From Xanthoparmelia taractica (Eukaryota > Ascomycota > Lecanoromycetes > Lecanorales > Parmeliaceae), in the NCBI GenBank assembly GCA_033085395.1, contig JANQBS010000001.1, positions 620,001-684,000 on the forward strand: a DNA stretch of 64,000 nt. Reading direction: 5' to 3'. Of this stretch, positions 48,168 to 61,700 are shown in pieces. The notes beneath the pieces were generated by a model that made no database searches, had not been told where the DNA came from, and worked only from the letters and a program-made list of their open reading frames with translations. Within the stretch, counting starts at the first letter, position 1; each line of letters starts with the position of its first letter. Made by a program: the position numbers and the translations under genes.

Positions 48168-50346
48168 TCTTCGCGTTTCTGAACCTGAGGAGAAGGTACG
48201 GGTTTTGTTGACCGAAGGGATGTGTACATGAAGTCAGCTGCGTCGACTGCTTTTATTTGGCGGATGGGTGCAGCTAGATTGTACAGCCACGCCGAGTAAT
48301 ACCGGTGTCCTGGATGGCGCATAGAAAACATCCCACGTACACGGGTCGTCCCTCGCTAGAATGCTTGTCGGCTGATTAACGAAGCTTTTGCCGCGCCGTT
48401 GTGTATGGTAGGTCGGAGAGGCGCACCATATGCAGCTACTTCAGGCAAGACACAAAACGATGAAACGTAGTGCTTCGCCTGCTTGCCTAATTGCGTAGTT
48501 CATCGCGTGCCCTCACGTGGAGTGGTAGGGATAAGTTGTGCGCTTCTACCTAGGCATTGGCGAATACGAGGAACAAGTAAAACCGAAGGATCATAAATAG
48601 TGTTGTGTATCTTCTCAGTGATTTAGATCTTTTGCGCGAGTACAAGTACTGGCTTCATGGAACAGAGTACGGCCATTTACGTAATTCGTGAGGCCGAGTA
48701 ATAATTCGGGAGACTCGTGATGTTTGGATGTAGCGACATTGTTTGCAGACTTCGTCGACATCGTCAGTGTTTGACGCGAAAGCCTAAGAGATGGATTCCA
48801 CGAACTTGAGTATGTAAGAAAATAGATTGTTTCATCATTCTTTCTGCGTCACCTGAGTCAGTTTTGTAGCTGTGTTTTGCCTTCATATCCTTCTGAGCTG
48901 TACGAGTACAATGCGCTAAGGGTGATTTTGGGAGTAAGCTCAAAGATGATTGCGAAATCTGATCCTGTGGTCTTCCCGCAGTCTCACAAAACAACCTTGC
49001 CGTGTCTCCGTGACGGTGGTTTCTGTCAACCTGCCCACTTGGGCCATTGCTGTCGCGTTGAGCGTTAGGTGCGTTTGAGCGTCTCCCCGCAGACTGGGAC
49101 GTCCGAGGAACAACGCTCTGCTGGATCTCTCGATGCAATCCTTGAGACGGATTTTCCCTGATACTCATGTGGTTGAGTTGTGGGTTTTGGCCCATTGGTA
49201 GGTGTGCAATCCGACACAAGAGCGAACACATCGATCTGCATCTAGTTTCAAATCAAGTTGCAGAAAAAAGCGATGAGGATGATCCGGCCCGCTTCGTTGG
49301 GCTCGGAACTTGTTCGAAAGCGATACGGAATAACAAGCTCTTACACAAAGAAAACGTTCTCGGAAGGAGATGCTTTGCGAGCCACAAGCACTTGCTCTAG
49401 AAAGCAGCGCTCGACAACGATGAGATGACATGAACAACAAGGCCTTGATGGTAGATAGACAGCGTTGAAGCGATCAAAGCGAAGGTATCATCCCTAGAGC
49501 ATGGACACCGAGTGGCAGGAATGACTGATGTGAGAAGCAAGGAAGCTGTGCAGTGCATCATCACGTATCATCTTGGATTAAGATCCCTTGCGTCATCGGA
49601 CTTTGATTCGATCGCTTAGCAAGGAAGCATCTTTGCCCTACTGCTTCTCACTCAACTGGAAAGAAAAGAACCTGGCTACGAATGTCTGCTTCGGACATCG
49701 AAAATAAGCTGATTTTGAACTTGGCGGGCTAAGCTTAGCTTAGCTTAGCGTACGGAGGTCTGCCGAGGAAGCCTTCAATTTGTTTTCCTTCTCCTTGTCT
49801 CCTTTCTTTTCTCCTTCCTACTACAGGGCATGTCCACCTCGGCTTTCAAACGGCATCACAAAAGCAGTGTCCCATTACCTCGTCTAGATCCTGTCTAAAC
49901 CGTTATGCTCCGTCTTCCCCGCAGATGGAGAGACAGCATAAGATGCTTGGCGCCGACCTGCCTAATGGAGAGATCCGAATATGCCTCATGTTGTCATGAT
50001 GCATTGATATTTTCGAAGCACCGTTCCAGGATCCAATGATGGCAATTCCACCTTGTCTGAAAAAGTGGAATGAGAGATATACCTCAATACTACACGTTTA
50101 GATCTATGGACAATCGGGCAGGTCACCGGGATGGTCAAGGCAGCACCTGCCCCTCCGGGCATGCTCGCTTGCCTATGAAGCCAGGGCGAAGCAAGTCATG
50201 CGCCAAGACGGCGGTCAGGAGCGAATCATGGAGTGACAGCAGCCGTACCCACGACCTATATATCCTCTAGAGCACCCTTCTTCAGGGCACCCTCATCCTC
50301 TCTGCAGTACTTGGACTTCAAGTACTGGTATTCCTTGAGCATCATT
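48168..50346. other. 2.2-kb intergenic region
   Basis: Divergent promoters of the small secreted protein and the carboxypeptidase lie at its two ends. A TTAGC-type short tandem repeat lies at 49730-49748. The open frames of 63-155 codons around 48764-49440 overlap on both strands, and none shows protein-family features. Confidence 0.5.
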
Positions 50347-52340
50347 ATGCGTGCTGCAATCTTTCTCCCCGCGTTCCTTTGCGCATTATCAGCTGCAGCC
50401 TCTTCTGCCATCGATGCCTTCAAACGTGTTGACAGACTCCTAGAGCCCAGGAAAGCTGCACAGCACATTGCACCAGCCCATAGCCATGAGCGACTGCAGA
50501 AGCGTGCATCGCCCTATCTCAACAACGTCACACAGAGTTAGTGCATGGCAGATGTGATTCTCAATTCAGATCCTAACCAGGCACCAGAGTTTGTTGTTGA
50601 CGGTACGAAGATACCGGATGTCGATGTATGTTGGGAACGGAATGAAGGTGGCACTATAGGCTTATGAACCATACAGTTTGATGTCGGCGAGTCCTATGCT
50701 GGGTTGGTCCCAATATCGTCCGCCGCCAACGAGACTCGGAAGCTCTTCTTTTGGTATACCTAATCCAGGGGAGATGTCGTATACCATTACCATACTTACT
50801 ACCAACATCCAGGTTCTTTCCCTCTACAAACCCCGCTGCCACAGACGAGGTCGTCATTTGGTATGGCGGCCACGTCCATTCCTTCTGATGGGCGGCTGAC
50901 TCATCGCTCCTAGGTTCAACGGTGGCCCTGGCTGCAGCTCCCTTAGTGGTCTCCTAACTGAGAATGGTCCCTTTACCTGGCAAGCCGGCACATTTGCTCC
51001 GACCCAGAACCCCTATACATGGGTGAACTTGACAAATATGCTCTGGGTTGAGCAACCTGTGGGCGTAGGATTTACTCAAGGGACTCCGGACATTGTTAAT
51101 GAGGTGGAACTTGCACAACAATTCATGGGATTCTACAAGAACTGGGTGGACGATTTCCAACTTCAGGGCAGTAAGGTCTACATCACTGGTGAAAGCTACG
51201 GAGGATACTATGTACCCTACGTAGCGGACGCTTTCATTAACGCCAAAGACAAGACGTACTACAATCTTGCGGGAGTGGCAATCAACGATCCGATTCTCGG
51301 TGATGGAGACTTGCAGCAGGAGGGTGGGCTGCTCACATGATTGTCCCAGAAATCCATGCTGACTCAATCTTAGTTCCGGTCATGCCATATGTGAATTATT
51401 GGAATAATACCTTCGCGCTGAACCAGAGCTTCATGGCCGCAGCTCAAGAGCGTGCCGACTCCTGCGGATATACCGACTATATCAACACCTACCTCACCTT
51501 CCCACCGCCTGGTCCATTCCCATTGCCAAAGAACAGCTCTCTGGACTGTGACATCTTCGACGATGTATTCGCTGCGGCGCTTGAAGTCAACCCATGCTTC
51601 AACATCTACCATATCCTCGACACATGCCCTCACCTTTTCAACGTCCTCGGCATTGTCAACCCAGGTGACTACTTTCCTCCAGGAGCGCAAGTTTACTTCA
51701 ACCGCAGTGATGTCCAAGCCGCTATCAATGCGCCTGTTGGCACGAATTGGATGCAATGCACAGATATCAACGTCTTTGAAGGTCCTTACGGCAACAATTC
51801 TCAAGGTGACGAATCACTAGGTCCAGCTCAAGATGGAGTGTTGACACATGTCATTGAGTCTACAAATAATACCATCATTGGTGTTGGAGGGTTGGATTAT
51901 TTGCTTCCCACCAATGGTACCCTATTGGCACTGCAGAACATGACGTGGAATGGGCTTCAAGGGTTTCAGACCCCACCGGCAAACAATTTTTTCGTGCCCT
52001 ATCATCCGGAGTATAATCTGGGCTTTCTTGCGGGAGCCGGGGACCTTGGGACGTGGGTGACTGAACGAGGCTTGACTTTCTATCAAGTCCAGCTGGCAGG
52101 GCACGGTAAGTAGCTTTGTGCACTTCAGCACAAAAACGAAGCTGACGTTTCCCAGAATTGCCTGGGTATACACCAGGGGCGGCGTACAGAGTTGTTGAAC
52201 TGATGTTGGGAAGGATTTCGTCCTTGAGCCAAACCGGAGATTTCACCACCCAAACAGGCAACTACACAGGCACGGTGCCCCTCGTAAAGCGTCAAGGTTA
52301 TGGCCGTATGGTGAATCATGGCCCTAGGGGTTATTCGTAA
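50347..52340 (+). CDS. Secreted serine carboxypeptidase (peptidase S10)
   Basis: Seven exons give 559 aa: 50347-50536, 50588-50625, 50677-50753, 50813-50860, 50914-51323, 51374-52105 and 52156-52340. The signal peptide is MRAAIFLPAFLCALSAAAS. Splicing assembles FVVDGTKIPDVDFDVGESYAG, then FFWFFPSTNP and WFNGGPGCSSL, the oxyanion-hole block. The catalytic serine is S212 in GESYGGYYVPY, the aspartate is D429 in GVGGLDYLLP and the histidine H498 in LAGHELPGYTPG. All three are present. Many N-X-S/T sites suggest glycosylation. The enzyme removes C-terminal residues from peptides at acid pH outside the cell or in the vacuole. The apparent stop near 51340 falls inside an intron with a CTGAC branch site, so the gene is intact. 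Confidence 0.93.
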
Positions 52341-53231
52341 TTGCAGCATGGATGTCAGTTTGCCTAGAATAAGGAAATAGGTCTAGACGATTGCGATAAT
52401 CCTAATGCTACTACGTATACGTTCAGATGGTTCCTACAGGATGACTCATGACACAGATCGACTGACATCTAGGCTACCGAGATCCCATCTGACATCGTCC
52501 GAATTGATGCCACTGGTTCAGAATGTGGCTGGTTCTTTAATACATGTTGGAACAACCCATAGAGATTGAGCCAATGGGGAGTCATTGATTGATTGTGAGA
52601 AGAAGCTGAAAAACGACAGAGCATTGAGTGACCGAAGACGACCCACAAGGCGGAAGACTCTACATTTCTGATTCCTACGATCTTTACATGGCTTCGAGGT
52701 TGTGCTTCCTCAAAGCCTCCTTTTATGACTGAGCAATCCGTCCGGGCACCTTTTTATTCTGACTTCTCGGGACGCTACCCATCACATCCAAGAACATCAA
52801 GTTGTGGTGGGTCCATATCCGGCCAGAGCCTAGGTTTCCATGACACTTTCCAAACTTACACCGTTAATTGCCCCTATCCGCTTCATGGCTTTTGAACCTA
52901 GTTCTCCGCCTACTCCAACTGCTACCGGCCATGCGCCACTGTTTTTGACGCTTTATGGTGTCTATCTCGTGTAACTGACGGCTGTCTACTATGTGTCAAA
53001 TTGTCTCCAGTCTTCTCGCAGCGTTTTATAGTTGCTCCAAGCCACATTTGCAGCCTCATCACGCCAAGATATGGACAAGAGGTGAAGCTTTGTTATATAT
53101 TCGTGTTCCCTACAGATGATTCGTGTCCTCTTGTTGCGCTCACTGTTCTTCGCTCTCACTACCTATACTGAGAGGCAGTCCCCTTCCTGCCACCCGACCA
53201 CCTCATCGTTGTTCGCTTTCGGTCTCCCAAA
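52341..53231. other. Intergenic region
   Basis: The carboxypeptidase 3' region and the promoter of the next secreted-protein gene. Nothing else is recognised. Confidence 0.5.
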
Positions 53232-53912
53232 ATGCATCTCTCCCTCATAGCCACCCTCCCCCTCCTCTCCGCCCTCCACACCCTCGCCGCCGCCCAACGT
53301 AGCACCGACGCCAACGGCTGCTCAACCTTCGAACCCACCGCCGCCTACCAAATCTACTCCGCCATCCCCGACCTCTCCACCGACCTCACCATCCCAGGCT
53401 ATACCGATTCGACCAACGGCACCACCACCAACAGCACGCGCCTCGCCACCAAGAGACTCCACCCGTCCAAATTCCGCCGCTCCGCCCACGTCCCCTTCAC
53501 CTTTTACGTCTCCCAGGACGCCAACCACACCAACAACCAGGACCTCGTCGTCGCCTTCTCGGGTCTCCCTTGCTCCGGCCCCGGCCCCTTTAGCTTCGAG
53601 TTCAACTTCCAGCCCCAGTCCGCCTACTTCACGAGCGGACAGGGCCAGATCAACATGTTCCGCGTCAACACGCTCGACTTGGGCACGAACCCGACGTATA
53701 ATTCCATTGAACCGCTGACGGGGAGTCTGGTCGGCACGTTTGAACTGCCGAAGGTTGGGGCCGATGAGCCGAAGCTGTTGTACTTGAATCAGCTCGTTTG
53801 TCAGGATCAGCTGGTGTTGAGGTTTGGGATCTCGAGGTATAGTAGTCAGGAGGGGAGTGTGGCGTATATGAACTCTGGGGGGATGGGGTTGAGGGAGAGG
53901 AGTGGGTGTTAG
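53232..53912 (+). CDS. Secreted glycoprotein of unknown function
   Basis: Single exon, 226 aa. The signal peptide (LSLIATLPLLSALHTLAAA) is cleaved near residue 21. The mature protein has exactly four cysteines (30, 114, 190 and the last residue, 226) and N-glycosylation sites at about N62, N67 and N98. A basic segment (KRLHPSKFRRS) lies at 74-84. The rest alternates polar and hydrophobic residues as in a beta-sandwich. The family is not recognised. Codon use is strongly C-ending in the first half, as in highly expressed fungal genes. The carboxypeptidase upstream is on the same strand. Confidence 0.75.
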   Translation: MHLSLIATLPLLSALHTLAAAQRSTDANGCSTFEPTAAYQIYSAIPDLSTDLTIPGYTDSTNGTTTNSTRLATKRLHPSKFRRSAHVPFTFYVSQDANHTNNQDLVVAFSGLPCSGPGPFSFEFNFQPQSAYFTSGQGQINMFRVNTLDLGTNPTYNSIEPLTGSLVGTFELPKVGADEPKLLYLNQLVCQDQLVLRFGISRYSSQEGSVAYMNSGGMGLRERSGC

Positions 53913-55610
53913 GGTAGGGGGAACGGGAAGGGGGAGGGGGGGGTTGTAATGGATGTGGGGGGTTGGGTTGGAGGTTGGAGTTCGTTGGTAGTTGGTAAGG
54001 GATATGGGTGCGGATAAATGTTATAAGGACATGCATGTGTTGTGTGCAAAATATTTGCGCGCTGTCGTTCAGTTCGTGCCTGCGGCTCCGAAGTGGAACT
54101 ATGGAGTGCCTGTTCCTTGCACCATATGCAAATATACACACGCCTGGGATTCTCAACGTGTTACACGCGCCCTCATCCGGCGTGATACTTGTTTTTGCCG
54201 GTAAGGACGATTACGGCGATTGAGCTTCTACGATAGCAAAGAACAAGTGAATTTCACAAGTCTCCCACCCCAGTCCTCTACAGGTACCGTGCCTCCTCTT
54301 TACATGCTACCATGAACACGTAAGCGGTGACTTGCGTGCTCTGTCCATGTCGTAGCACCCTACCTCCTCCTTTTCCTCCTCCTCCCCAGTCGCAGAGTGG
54401 CTACTGCTCGCACGAAGGACACTCACATGGCCAGTGATCGCTGTTGCCCAACGACTATATTCGAACGCTATGATACCGTTTCCCGAACGCCATGCCCATG
54501 CGCATGCCCGTTCCCATCTCCCTACCACCACCCCTCACTCTCACCATCTCCGCGTCTCCCATCCCCCCTCCCCACACTCCTTCACGCTACAGTCTAGACA
54601 AACGCGAAACGGAGATCCCATCCTCGTCTTGCCTGGCACACTTACATATACGTCACCTTGCCCCCTGGCCCCTTCCTTGTTTCTTTCCTTCCTTCCATCT
54701 TCTTTTTCAGCGACTCACATATTTACTCGGCGTATACCACCTGACCTCCCCGAAACTACGGCTCTAGTCTGATGCGCTAATTGTAGGATGAGCTTCTTGT
54801 GGGAGAAGAAGATAGTGGGGATGGGTTTGTTGGTTTTTTGGGGATGGTGTTGGACGGTGTTGAGGGCGGGGCTGGGGACGAGGACGGACACGAGGCGTGG
54901 TGTGGTGTTCTGGGCGCGCGGTGTTGGGAGCGGGTATTGGGTTGGTTTGCTTTTATTGGGGAATGGAAGAGGGGGGTTAGAGGGGGTGGGGGGGGGGGGG
55001 GGGCCTGTTGAAGGGGAAGTTGGTGTTGACGGTTGGGTTGCAGAGGTTGTGGACGCGAGATGTGGATAGCTTTGCTGGCTGTGTTTGGTTGTTTTGGGGG
55101 CGTAAAGGGGCTTCTATGGTGCTGTGTGAAGAAGTGTATAGTCAGCTCAGGGGGTTGGGGGTGGTTTCATGCTGCGGTTAAAGGAGGCGATTTTCTAGAG
55201 TGATGATATAATGCATTTTCTCATGAAAGACCATGGATATATTGTTCTGACTCTTGTCGTGAACGCGGTGGGAAGCCGTTGATTGTATTAGAGAACAGGC
55301 GAGAGACTGTGGCGATTAAACTTTGCGGTGACTGGAGTATTTCTTGATTTTCCATTCAGTATTTCGAGGTTCTGGATAGATTAGCTGCTTGCCAATGGTG
55401 GGCAATGAGAGTGGGACTGTAGAAGAAATTGACCCTTTGCATCGAGAACGTCTGAGACTTTCAAGGTTGGGGTCTATCGCTATGGGGATATGCATCATGT
55501 ATTCGATGTGGTTCATCGACGAAGCGGAACAGCATGTAGACGGGCAGATGAGCGAAAAGAGCCAAGTCAAAGGTAAGGTTAATCATTGATCTTGCGAAAT
55601 CTGGGTCTTG
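53913..55610. other. Intergenic, low-complexity region
   Basis: G-rich stretches at 53900-53990 and 54790-55060 (including a 16-base G run at 54988-55003) and C/T-rich stretches at 54380-54720 give many open frames on both strands with biased composition. None is supported as a gene. Confidence 0.55.
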
Positions 55611-58088
55611 TTAGGAAGTAGAGAAGATCTGTTTGAGCGCCTTGGCGACATTCCACGCCTCAACGACCTCGAGCACAGACTCTATATGCTTCATGTCTAG
55701 TTGTTGGTTATTTTCCCGCGCTATGCTCCGCGCGCTTCCAACGGCGTGTTTGATCTGTTGGATGTGATGTCAGTATCACTTGAACATGTTGTTTAAAGCA
55801 ATGTTCGGGCAGAAAAGGGCGTTCGGCAACGTACCTGGCGCCCGTTCATGACGTGTTCTGCTAACTTCGACAGTTCGGGGTCGGTGATATGCCCGTCGGC
55901 TCGCTCGATGAACTGTTTCCAGATTTTGAGCCGCGCAGCGACGTCAAGGTCGGGATAGTGGATGGAGAAGTGGATCCGACCTGGAAATTAGGGACACTGT
56001 CAGCCTATCACGATCCTCGAGTGTGGAGCGCAAGGCACGCACTTTCGAACGCTGGATCACAGTCCCCAATGCGATTGGTGGTAAGAATGAGTATTCCTTG
56101 GAAGTACTCCAGTTGCCGTAAGAAAATCGAGACTAGAGCATTTCTGGCCACATCTTTGGTGTCACGCTCCTGTAGAAACACGTCCGCTTCGTCTAGTAGC
56201 AGCACGGCTGACCATCGATGCGATAATTCTAGGATCAGAGTTAGTTGCTTGTCGACCTTTTCCACATCGGTGCCCAGCTCGCCAGCACTGACGGCATACA
56301 GTGGCCTCTTGGTGACTTCCGCAACCGCTTCAGCCGTCAGTGTCTTACCGCATCCTGGACGACCGCTCAGGAGCCCGATGAGACCGAGACCTTTCCCTTG
56401 GATGACATCGTCATAGCCGGTACTTTCTGAAGAGTGCTGCTTGACGAGTGAATGAATCAGGGTCTTCTGCTTCGCACCAATGACGAGCGAGTGGAATGGC
56501 TTGTCAGTCCAGACGACTTCTTGTAAGCGAGAGACTGGGAAGCCGCCCCATTTCTTGTCACCGAACCCAAAACCACCTACGAAAGGTGCACAGATGAGGT
56601 GTTGATCGTCTGTGAGTTGCGTCCTGTCGAGCGTGGACTGCACGGTTGGAATGCATGCCCAATTCGGGTTGTGGGTGCGGAAGGAGGCAGTGTCGATCAT
56701 GGCGCGGCCGTGAGTGCTGAATTTGAAGCGGTTAACCTCGTAGCGGTCGTTCATCGTTTCTCGCATCGCTGGCCCGCTAGTCTCCCAATATGTGTTACCG
56801 ATCATTCGGGCGTACTTCTTGCCTCGTTCAATCACATCTTTTCGGATTTGTGCTGGGTTTGCGGCATACTCCAGTGGGTATACGATGAGGTCTTGGATTC
56901 TTCTTGCGCCATCGTACTGGTCGATCTCTAGGTCGGCGTAGAGATCCGGTCGGCTGGCTATACCTAGATCTTTGGTATAACCGAACTTGAGCCCGTCGTC
57001 TGCGATCATGTCGCACGTGACATGCCAATAGGGTGTGCCATCTTTTCGGTACCGCTGCCGAATGCGACGCATTAATAGCACCTGAGGTTGTTCGGTGTAC
57101 TGGTGAAAATGGTACATCATGCAATTAGGAGTGAAGAGGGCCCAGAGCAGGGACCATGTGATTTCATTGGCGGGCAGCATATTTTTCAAGCTGGCGATGT
57201 TGCTCCCGTGTTGCTCTTCAACGTATTGCAGTGCGACAGAGAGGTCAGCGACAAGGGAAGAATCCGGAGGTTCTTTCTTCTCTTCAAGTGATAGCCTGTC
57301 CTTCAGGGCGAATCGAGAGTGGAAGAAGAGGGCTGGATCAGCCTAGATGTGCCGTAACAGGTTAGTAGAGCAGATTAAGGAATCCCTTCAGTAAGCATAT
57401 GGCGGAGAAATAGGGCAGTAAAATCTGGAGATAGACAGAAGATATTGATTGAATGGACGACCTTAACGCATTATTGCGGCCTGGTGCCAAATGGTTGCAG
57501 AAATCGCGAAATGACAGTGTTGGGAGACTGCAAATCTCTCTAGAAGCTGAAAGCTACTTGTCCGGGCCAGTGGCAGATGGGCTCGTCGAGATACAGAGTG
57601 ACTTACAAATGGGGGCTCCTTGAGGAGCGATAGACCCTCGACATCTTTGTTGAGCTCGATGAGAATATCGCATAGCGCTCGGCTTTTGACGTCTACCTCA
57701 GTGTGAGTATGCAGGCCTTTGTAGTTGATAATGCGTCTCTCGACCAAGACGGGCTTTTTCCTGTCGAGCTTCTTGTCTGGCTTCCCGGACTTGACAAGCT
57801 TTGTGCTGTACGTCCGCCTATTGCAGTCAGTAAGTATGAGAGGCTCGATTTCCTGGAGGTATTTTGGACGGAGCTTACAAATCGAATCTGAGAAGCAGAA
57901 TGTCAGTATGGCTCCACAGGCATGCATCGGATCTCGCGAAGGAAGAGGACTCACACTTCGGCGTATCGCAAGATGCGGTTTGCGCCCAGCTTCCCTGATT
58001 CTGCCTTGTTCCTTTTATCATCTTCCACACTCACTTGTACCTCTTTCTTGACGTCTGCATTGCCGCTGTCGATTGCAAGCTCACCCAT
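55611..58088 (-). CDS. AAA ATPase, filamentous-fungal type
   Basis: Six exons give 647 aa: 57955-58088, 57879-57887, 57607-57817, 56043-57342, 55835-55980 and 55611-55754. The second exon is only 9 nt (ATTCGATTT) and is needed to pass from YAEV to LRTYSTKLV in frame. The long N-terminal region (about residues 1-400) includes DVKSRALCDILIELNKDVEGL and is typical of a fungal-expanded AAA family. Walker A is GRPGCGKT (445-452), Walker B LLLDEAD (499-505), and an Asn sensor lies in ILTTNR. The C-terminal lid carries RIHFSIHYPDLD. The protein probably forms a ring that remodels protein substrates; the target is unknown. It diverges from the NACHT receptor gene across 700 bp. Confidence 0.85.
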
Positions 58089-58788
58089 GACTAGATACTC
58101 AGTTTATTTTCCTAGTCTAATTCAACGTTGCACGTCCAAGCGATAGGCTTCAGGTGGTCGTCGCCTTTGTTAGTATTCGGACACTTGCGCACTACAGCGA
58201 GGATATGGGGACTGAGCCTGGTGTTATATAAGGCCCGGAATCCATGATGAACAAACACGCCGACTTCACCGACTATGTGGCTGGGTTCGCAACGGTTCAG
58301 CTGGCAAGGTGCGTATTTTCGGCTCCTTCGCCGTGGCTTGCGCATCTTCTATGTCTAAAGAAAGTTAGAGTATCATCTCAGGCGAATAGTATAGGCCGAT
58401 CTAGACGCCGTTCAGCTTCACTAGACAAGGCGAAGTCGTGATCAATATTTCATCCTGGTTGTAGAGTATAAAATGATGATGTTTTGCTGCGGATAGATTT
58501 TGCTCAGCCCCCAGGTACTCGGCTTAAGAACCAATCAGCGTTGCGGGTCGAAATATCAATGCTTACTTGCATCAATCAATGCGCTGGCTGTGCCTGACGG
58601 CCTGACACTACAACAGTCACCGCCTAAGCTTAGTGGCTGTACTGCCTATATGAGACATCAAAAGAAAGCTCATTCCCTCCCTCAACAAGCCAAGTATGAA
58701 GGAATATCTGACAACCATCTATCAAAAGCTAACGTGAAGGTGATTCAACACTTTCTCCTCCTCTGAACAGTGCAGCAACCTGACAAGC
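58089..58788. promoter_or_regulatory. Divergent promoter region, AAA ATPase / NACHT receptor
   Basis: 700 bp between the two start codons. No gene is supported; an 88-codon open frame at 58500-58766 on the + strand lacks features. Co-regulation of the divergent pair is possible but not shown by any recognised motif. Confidence 0.45.
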
Positions 58789-61700
58789 ATGGTGGCAATC
58801 CAAAAGCCAAGGTATCAAAATCAATATAATTACGAGAACGTTGCTTTTGCTAAAAAATGCAACTTTAGAGTCCCATCGGGTTTTGAGAATGCTTTCTACG
58901 AGTACATTCGTAATCTGCCGGAAAAGAAGAGTAAGAGGTCAATGCTGGCTCGCATTGACCTCAACAACCCTCCCACGCCAGAAGACATACAGGAATCCCT
59001 TCGCCAAATAGAATCTAGACACGCCCAAAAACCGTCTGTCAAGATGATTAAAAGGGTCTTGGGCCCTATCGTTTCGGTCCTAAAAGACTACTACGGCGTC
59101 TTCGACACCCTATCACAGGCCGATCCGACGCCCGGATGCGTCCTTTGGGGTGTGTTGAAGGTCGCTATCGATGGTCTGAGTCGATTCATTGACCTCATCG
59201 ACAAGATCAAGGCCGAAGTGCTCTCCCTTTCAGCGCAGCTACGTCGATTGACTCTGTACGAAGAGCTCTATGGCCAATCTTTAGATATGCAGGAGCTCCT
59301 GTTCAGTTCCTATAAAAATATCTTCAGGTTTTGGTGCCGAGTCGACAAGGAGTGTAGCAGGTGTGGTCTCAATACCTTGCTGCGAGCATCAACGTCGTTC
59401 AGCATAAAAAAATTGCAGGCCATTGTGGATGACGTGAAAGAAGATGCCGACCAGATCGAAAAGGTTGCCGCCATCATAGAAGGGCAGTATGCCGACAAAG
59501 AAAGGATTGAGGCCAGCCTTGAGAGATACGAAAACAGGAAAGAGCGAGATGAGGGTTCTGCTTGGAGAAAGCAAATGCAGAGTGATCGCATCCGATCTTG
59601 GCTTGGCGGGCAAACTATCAACGAAGCCACGGTACATAGGCACCGCAACAATCTCGATATTTACCGGCACCCAACCGAACCTCCGACATGCGAGTGGCTG
59701 TTCGACGACTCACAGTTCCAAGACTGGATCAAAGGGACGTCTTCTAAGCCCATTTTTTGGCTTTTCGCTGGGCCTGGCTCCGGCAAGAGCGTGTTGTGTT
59801 CACATGCCGTTGAACATGTGAGGAACTTGGGCGACGCCGAGGCCCAATGTCTCCATTTCTATGAATTCGATAACGAGCATACAGCCATCGTCACTGCCAG
59901 AAATCTAGCTATTCAGCTTTTTGAACGTTATTGGCCCTTGTATCAAGACATCCCGGAAGATATGCAGAGCATATCCGAAAGGAGTGGTGCGGATTTGGTC
60001 AACGTATTCGAATTCATCCGTGTCCTAGTTGGTAAGCTCCCTAAAGTATATGTCTTCCTTGACGGTTTAGACGAGGAATGCACCGCGGCTAGATGGAAAG
60101 AAGCCAGCAAGATCGTCGATTTCGTCAATCTTCTGGCGGAGACTTCTCCAAAGACCGTACGAGTCTGGTACAGCTCTCAAGATAGGCCTATCATCCGACA
60201 ACAGCTAGAGAGTCATCTAATCCTGAATGTCAAAGAGCAAATCAGGGTTGCAGTCGACAAGCACATTTCCTGGAGACTACCTGGGATCTGCAACCCCGAG
60301 GTAGACCAGGATACCAGAAAATGGATATTGAGTGAGCTGAAGCAACGTGCGGATGGCAATTTCCTCTGGGCAAGTCTGATGCTGAAGACGATCGAGAACG
60401 AGGTGAGCAGTTTCGACGAGATGGAGCTGTTTATTAATGAAGGTCTGCCAAAAGATCTCGATGCGTACTACAGACGTATTGTTGCTCGATATGAAAATCG
60501 AGAGCGAGAGTTGGCCAGGTTAGATCCTTGCACTTTAAGTCTTGTCTGTTCGAGTGCTTATTAGTTCAGTAAAATCTTCTCTATAATAACGTTTGCTAAG
60601 CGGCGTCTCCGACTGTCAGAATTGAGAGAAGCTATCGGCATAGTTTCTTCGGATAGTCCTAAGTCATTGCAAAATCGCAATATTCCTTGGCGACAAGCCG
60701 TCGAGAAAGTATTTGCGCCACTAATAGAAACGCAAGAAGACCCCGAGAACCAAGGGGAATGCTTCTGCTATCTCTTTCACAGCACAGTCAGAGAATTCCT
60801 GCTCAAAAACCAGAGCATCTTTCCGCATGAATCGCCGAGTCCCGCCATACACTCAGTATCAGAGCTCACAATTGCCAACGCATGTCTCCTGTACTTATCG
60901 CAAGACAGATACTCGCACATTCTGACAAGAGATGCGGGGCATTGGATCACAACGTCCAAAGACAACATTAAGGACCATCATTTGCTTACCTATTCGGCGA
61001 AATACTGGGACAAGCATTTTGACTCCGTCGAAGAAACACCAGAGCTTCGCCGAGAAATTGAAGGCTTCCTCACTTCGTCCAATTTTCAAACGACCATGCA
61101 GCTTCAAAGCCTGTTCGTTCAGGGTCACTTTGAAGTCTATACAGTCTCTCACTGCTCTCTCGATCAGAAATTCACCAAGCGTGTGTTCCCAAGATGGTTT
61201 GCAAGCCACAGCACAGCCACCTGTTCCCAGATCTCGAGGAATTATCGAAGCTATATAAGTGAGTGGCACTATTTGCTTGATTGTGGACCTTGTGAAGAAC
61301 CGCGTTGCTACACTCATTGGTCCTCAAGGCACCTCAAAGGGGAGCTCGACCGCTGTCTCTGGGGTGCACTAGGTCCTGGAAACTTCCTTTCGTCAAACCA
61401 AGGGCGGTACACCAGCTTTATGATGCGCGATGAACATAGTCTTCAACCAGGGAAACTGCCATATCATGAGGCCATATCTCATGACAGGACCAGAGTGGTG
61501 GTACTTCAGCCGTCGAATGATTCCGCAGACGCGGCAGACTTGACTTTTCACCACAAAACCTGGAACTTACCGAGCCAAGAAACGCCCGCGTTACTTGGGA
61601 CAGTTGGTACTATCTCGACGACCCTGGATAGAAAGCGATGGACTGATGCTGGCTTGAAGTCATTATCCTTCACCTCTGATCTTGCTTTTCTGCGGGTCGG

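Noticed and set aside
51324..51373. Apparent premature stop splitting the carboxypeptidase
   Set aside because: The stop lies inside a 50-nt intron with a GTGGGC donor, a CTGAC branch site and a TAG acceptor; splicing restores LQQEVPVMPYV.
54380..55070. Several overlapping + strand frames
   Set aside because: All arise from C/T- or G-rich low-complexity DNA and show no conserved composition or motif.
60519..60569. Stop dividing the NACHT gene into two
   Set aside because: The stop is intronic. Splicing GCCAG to TAAAATC gives the expected winged-helix motif KIFSIITFAKRRL, so the gene is one.
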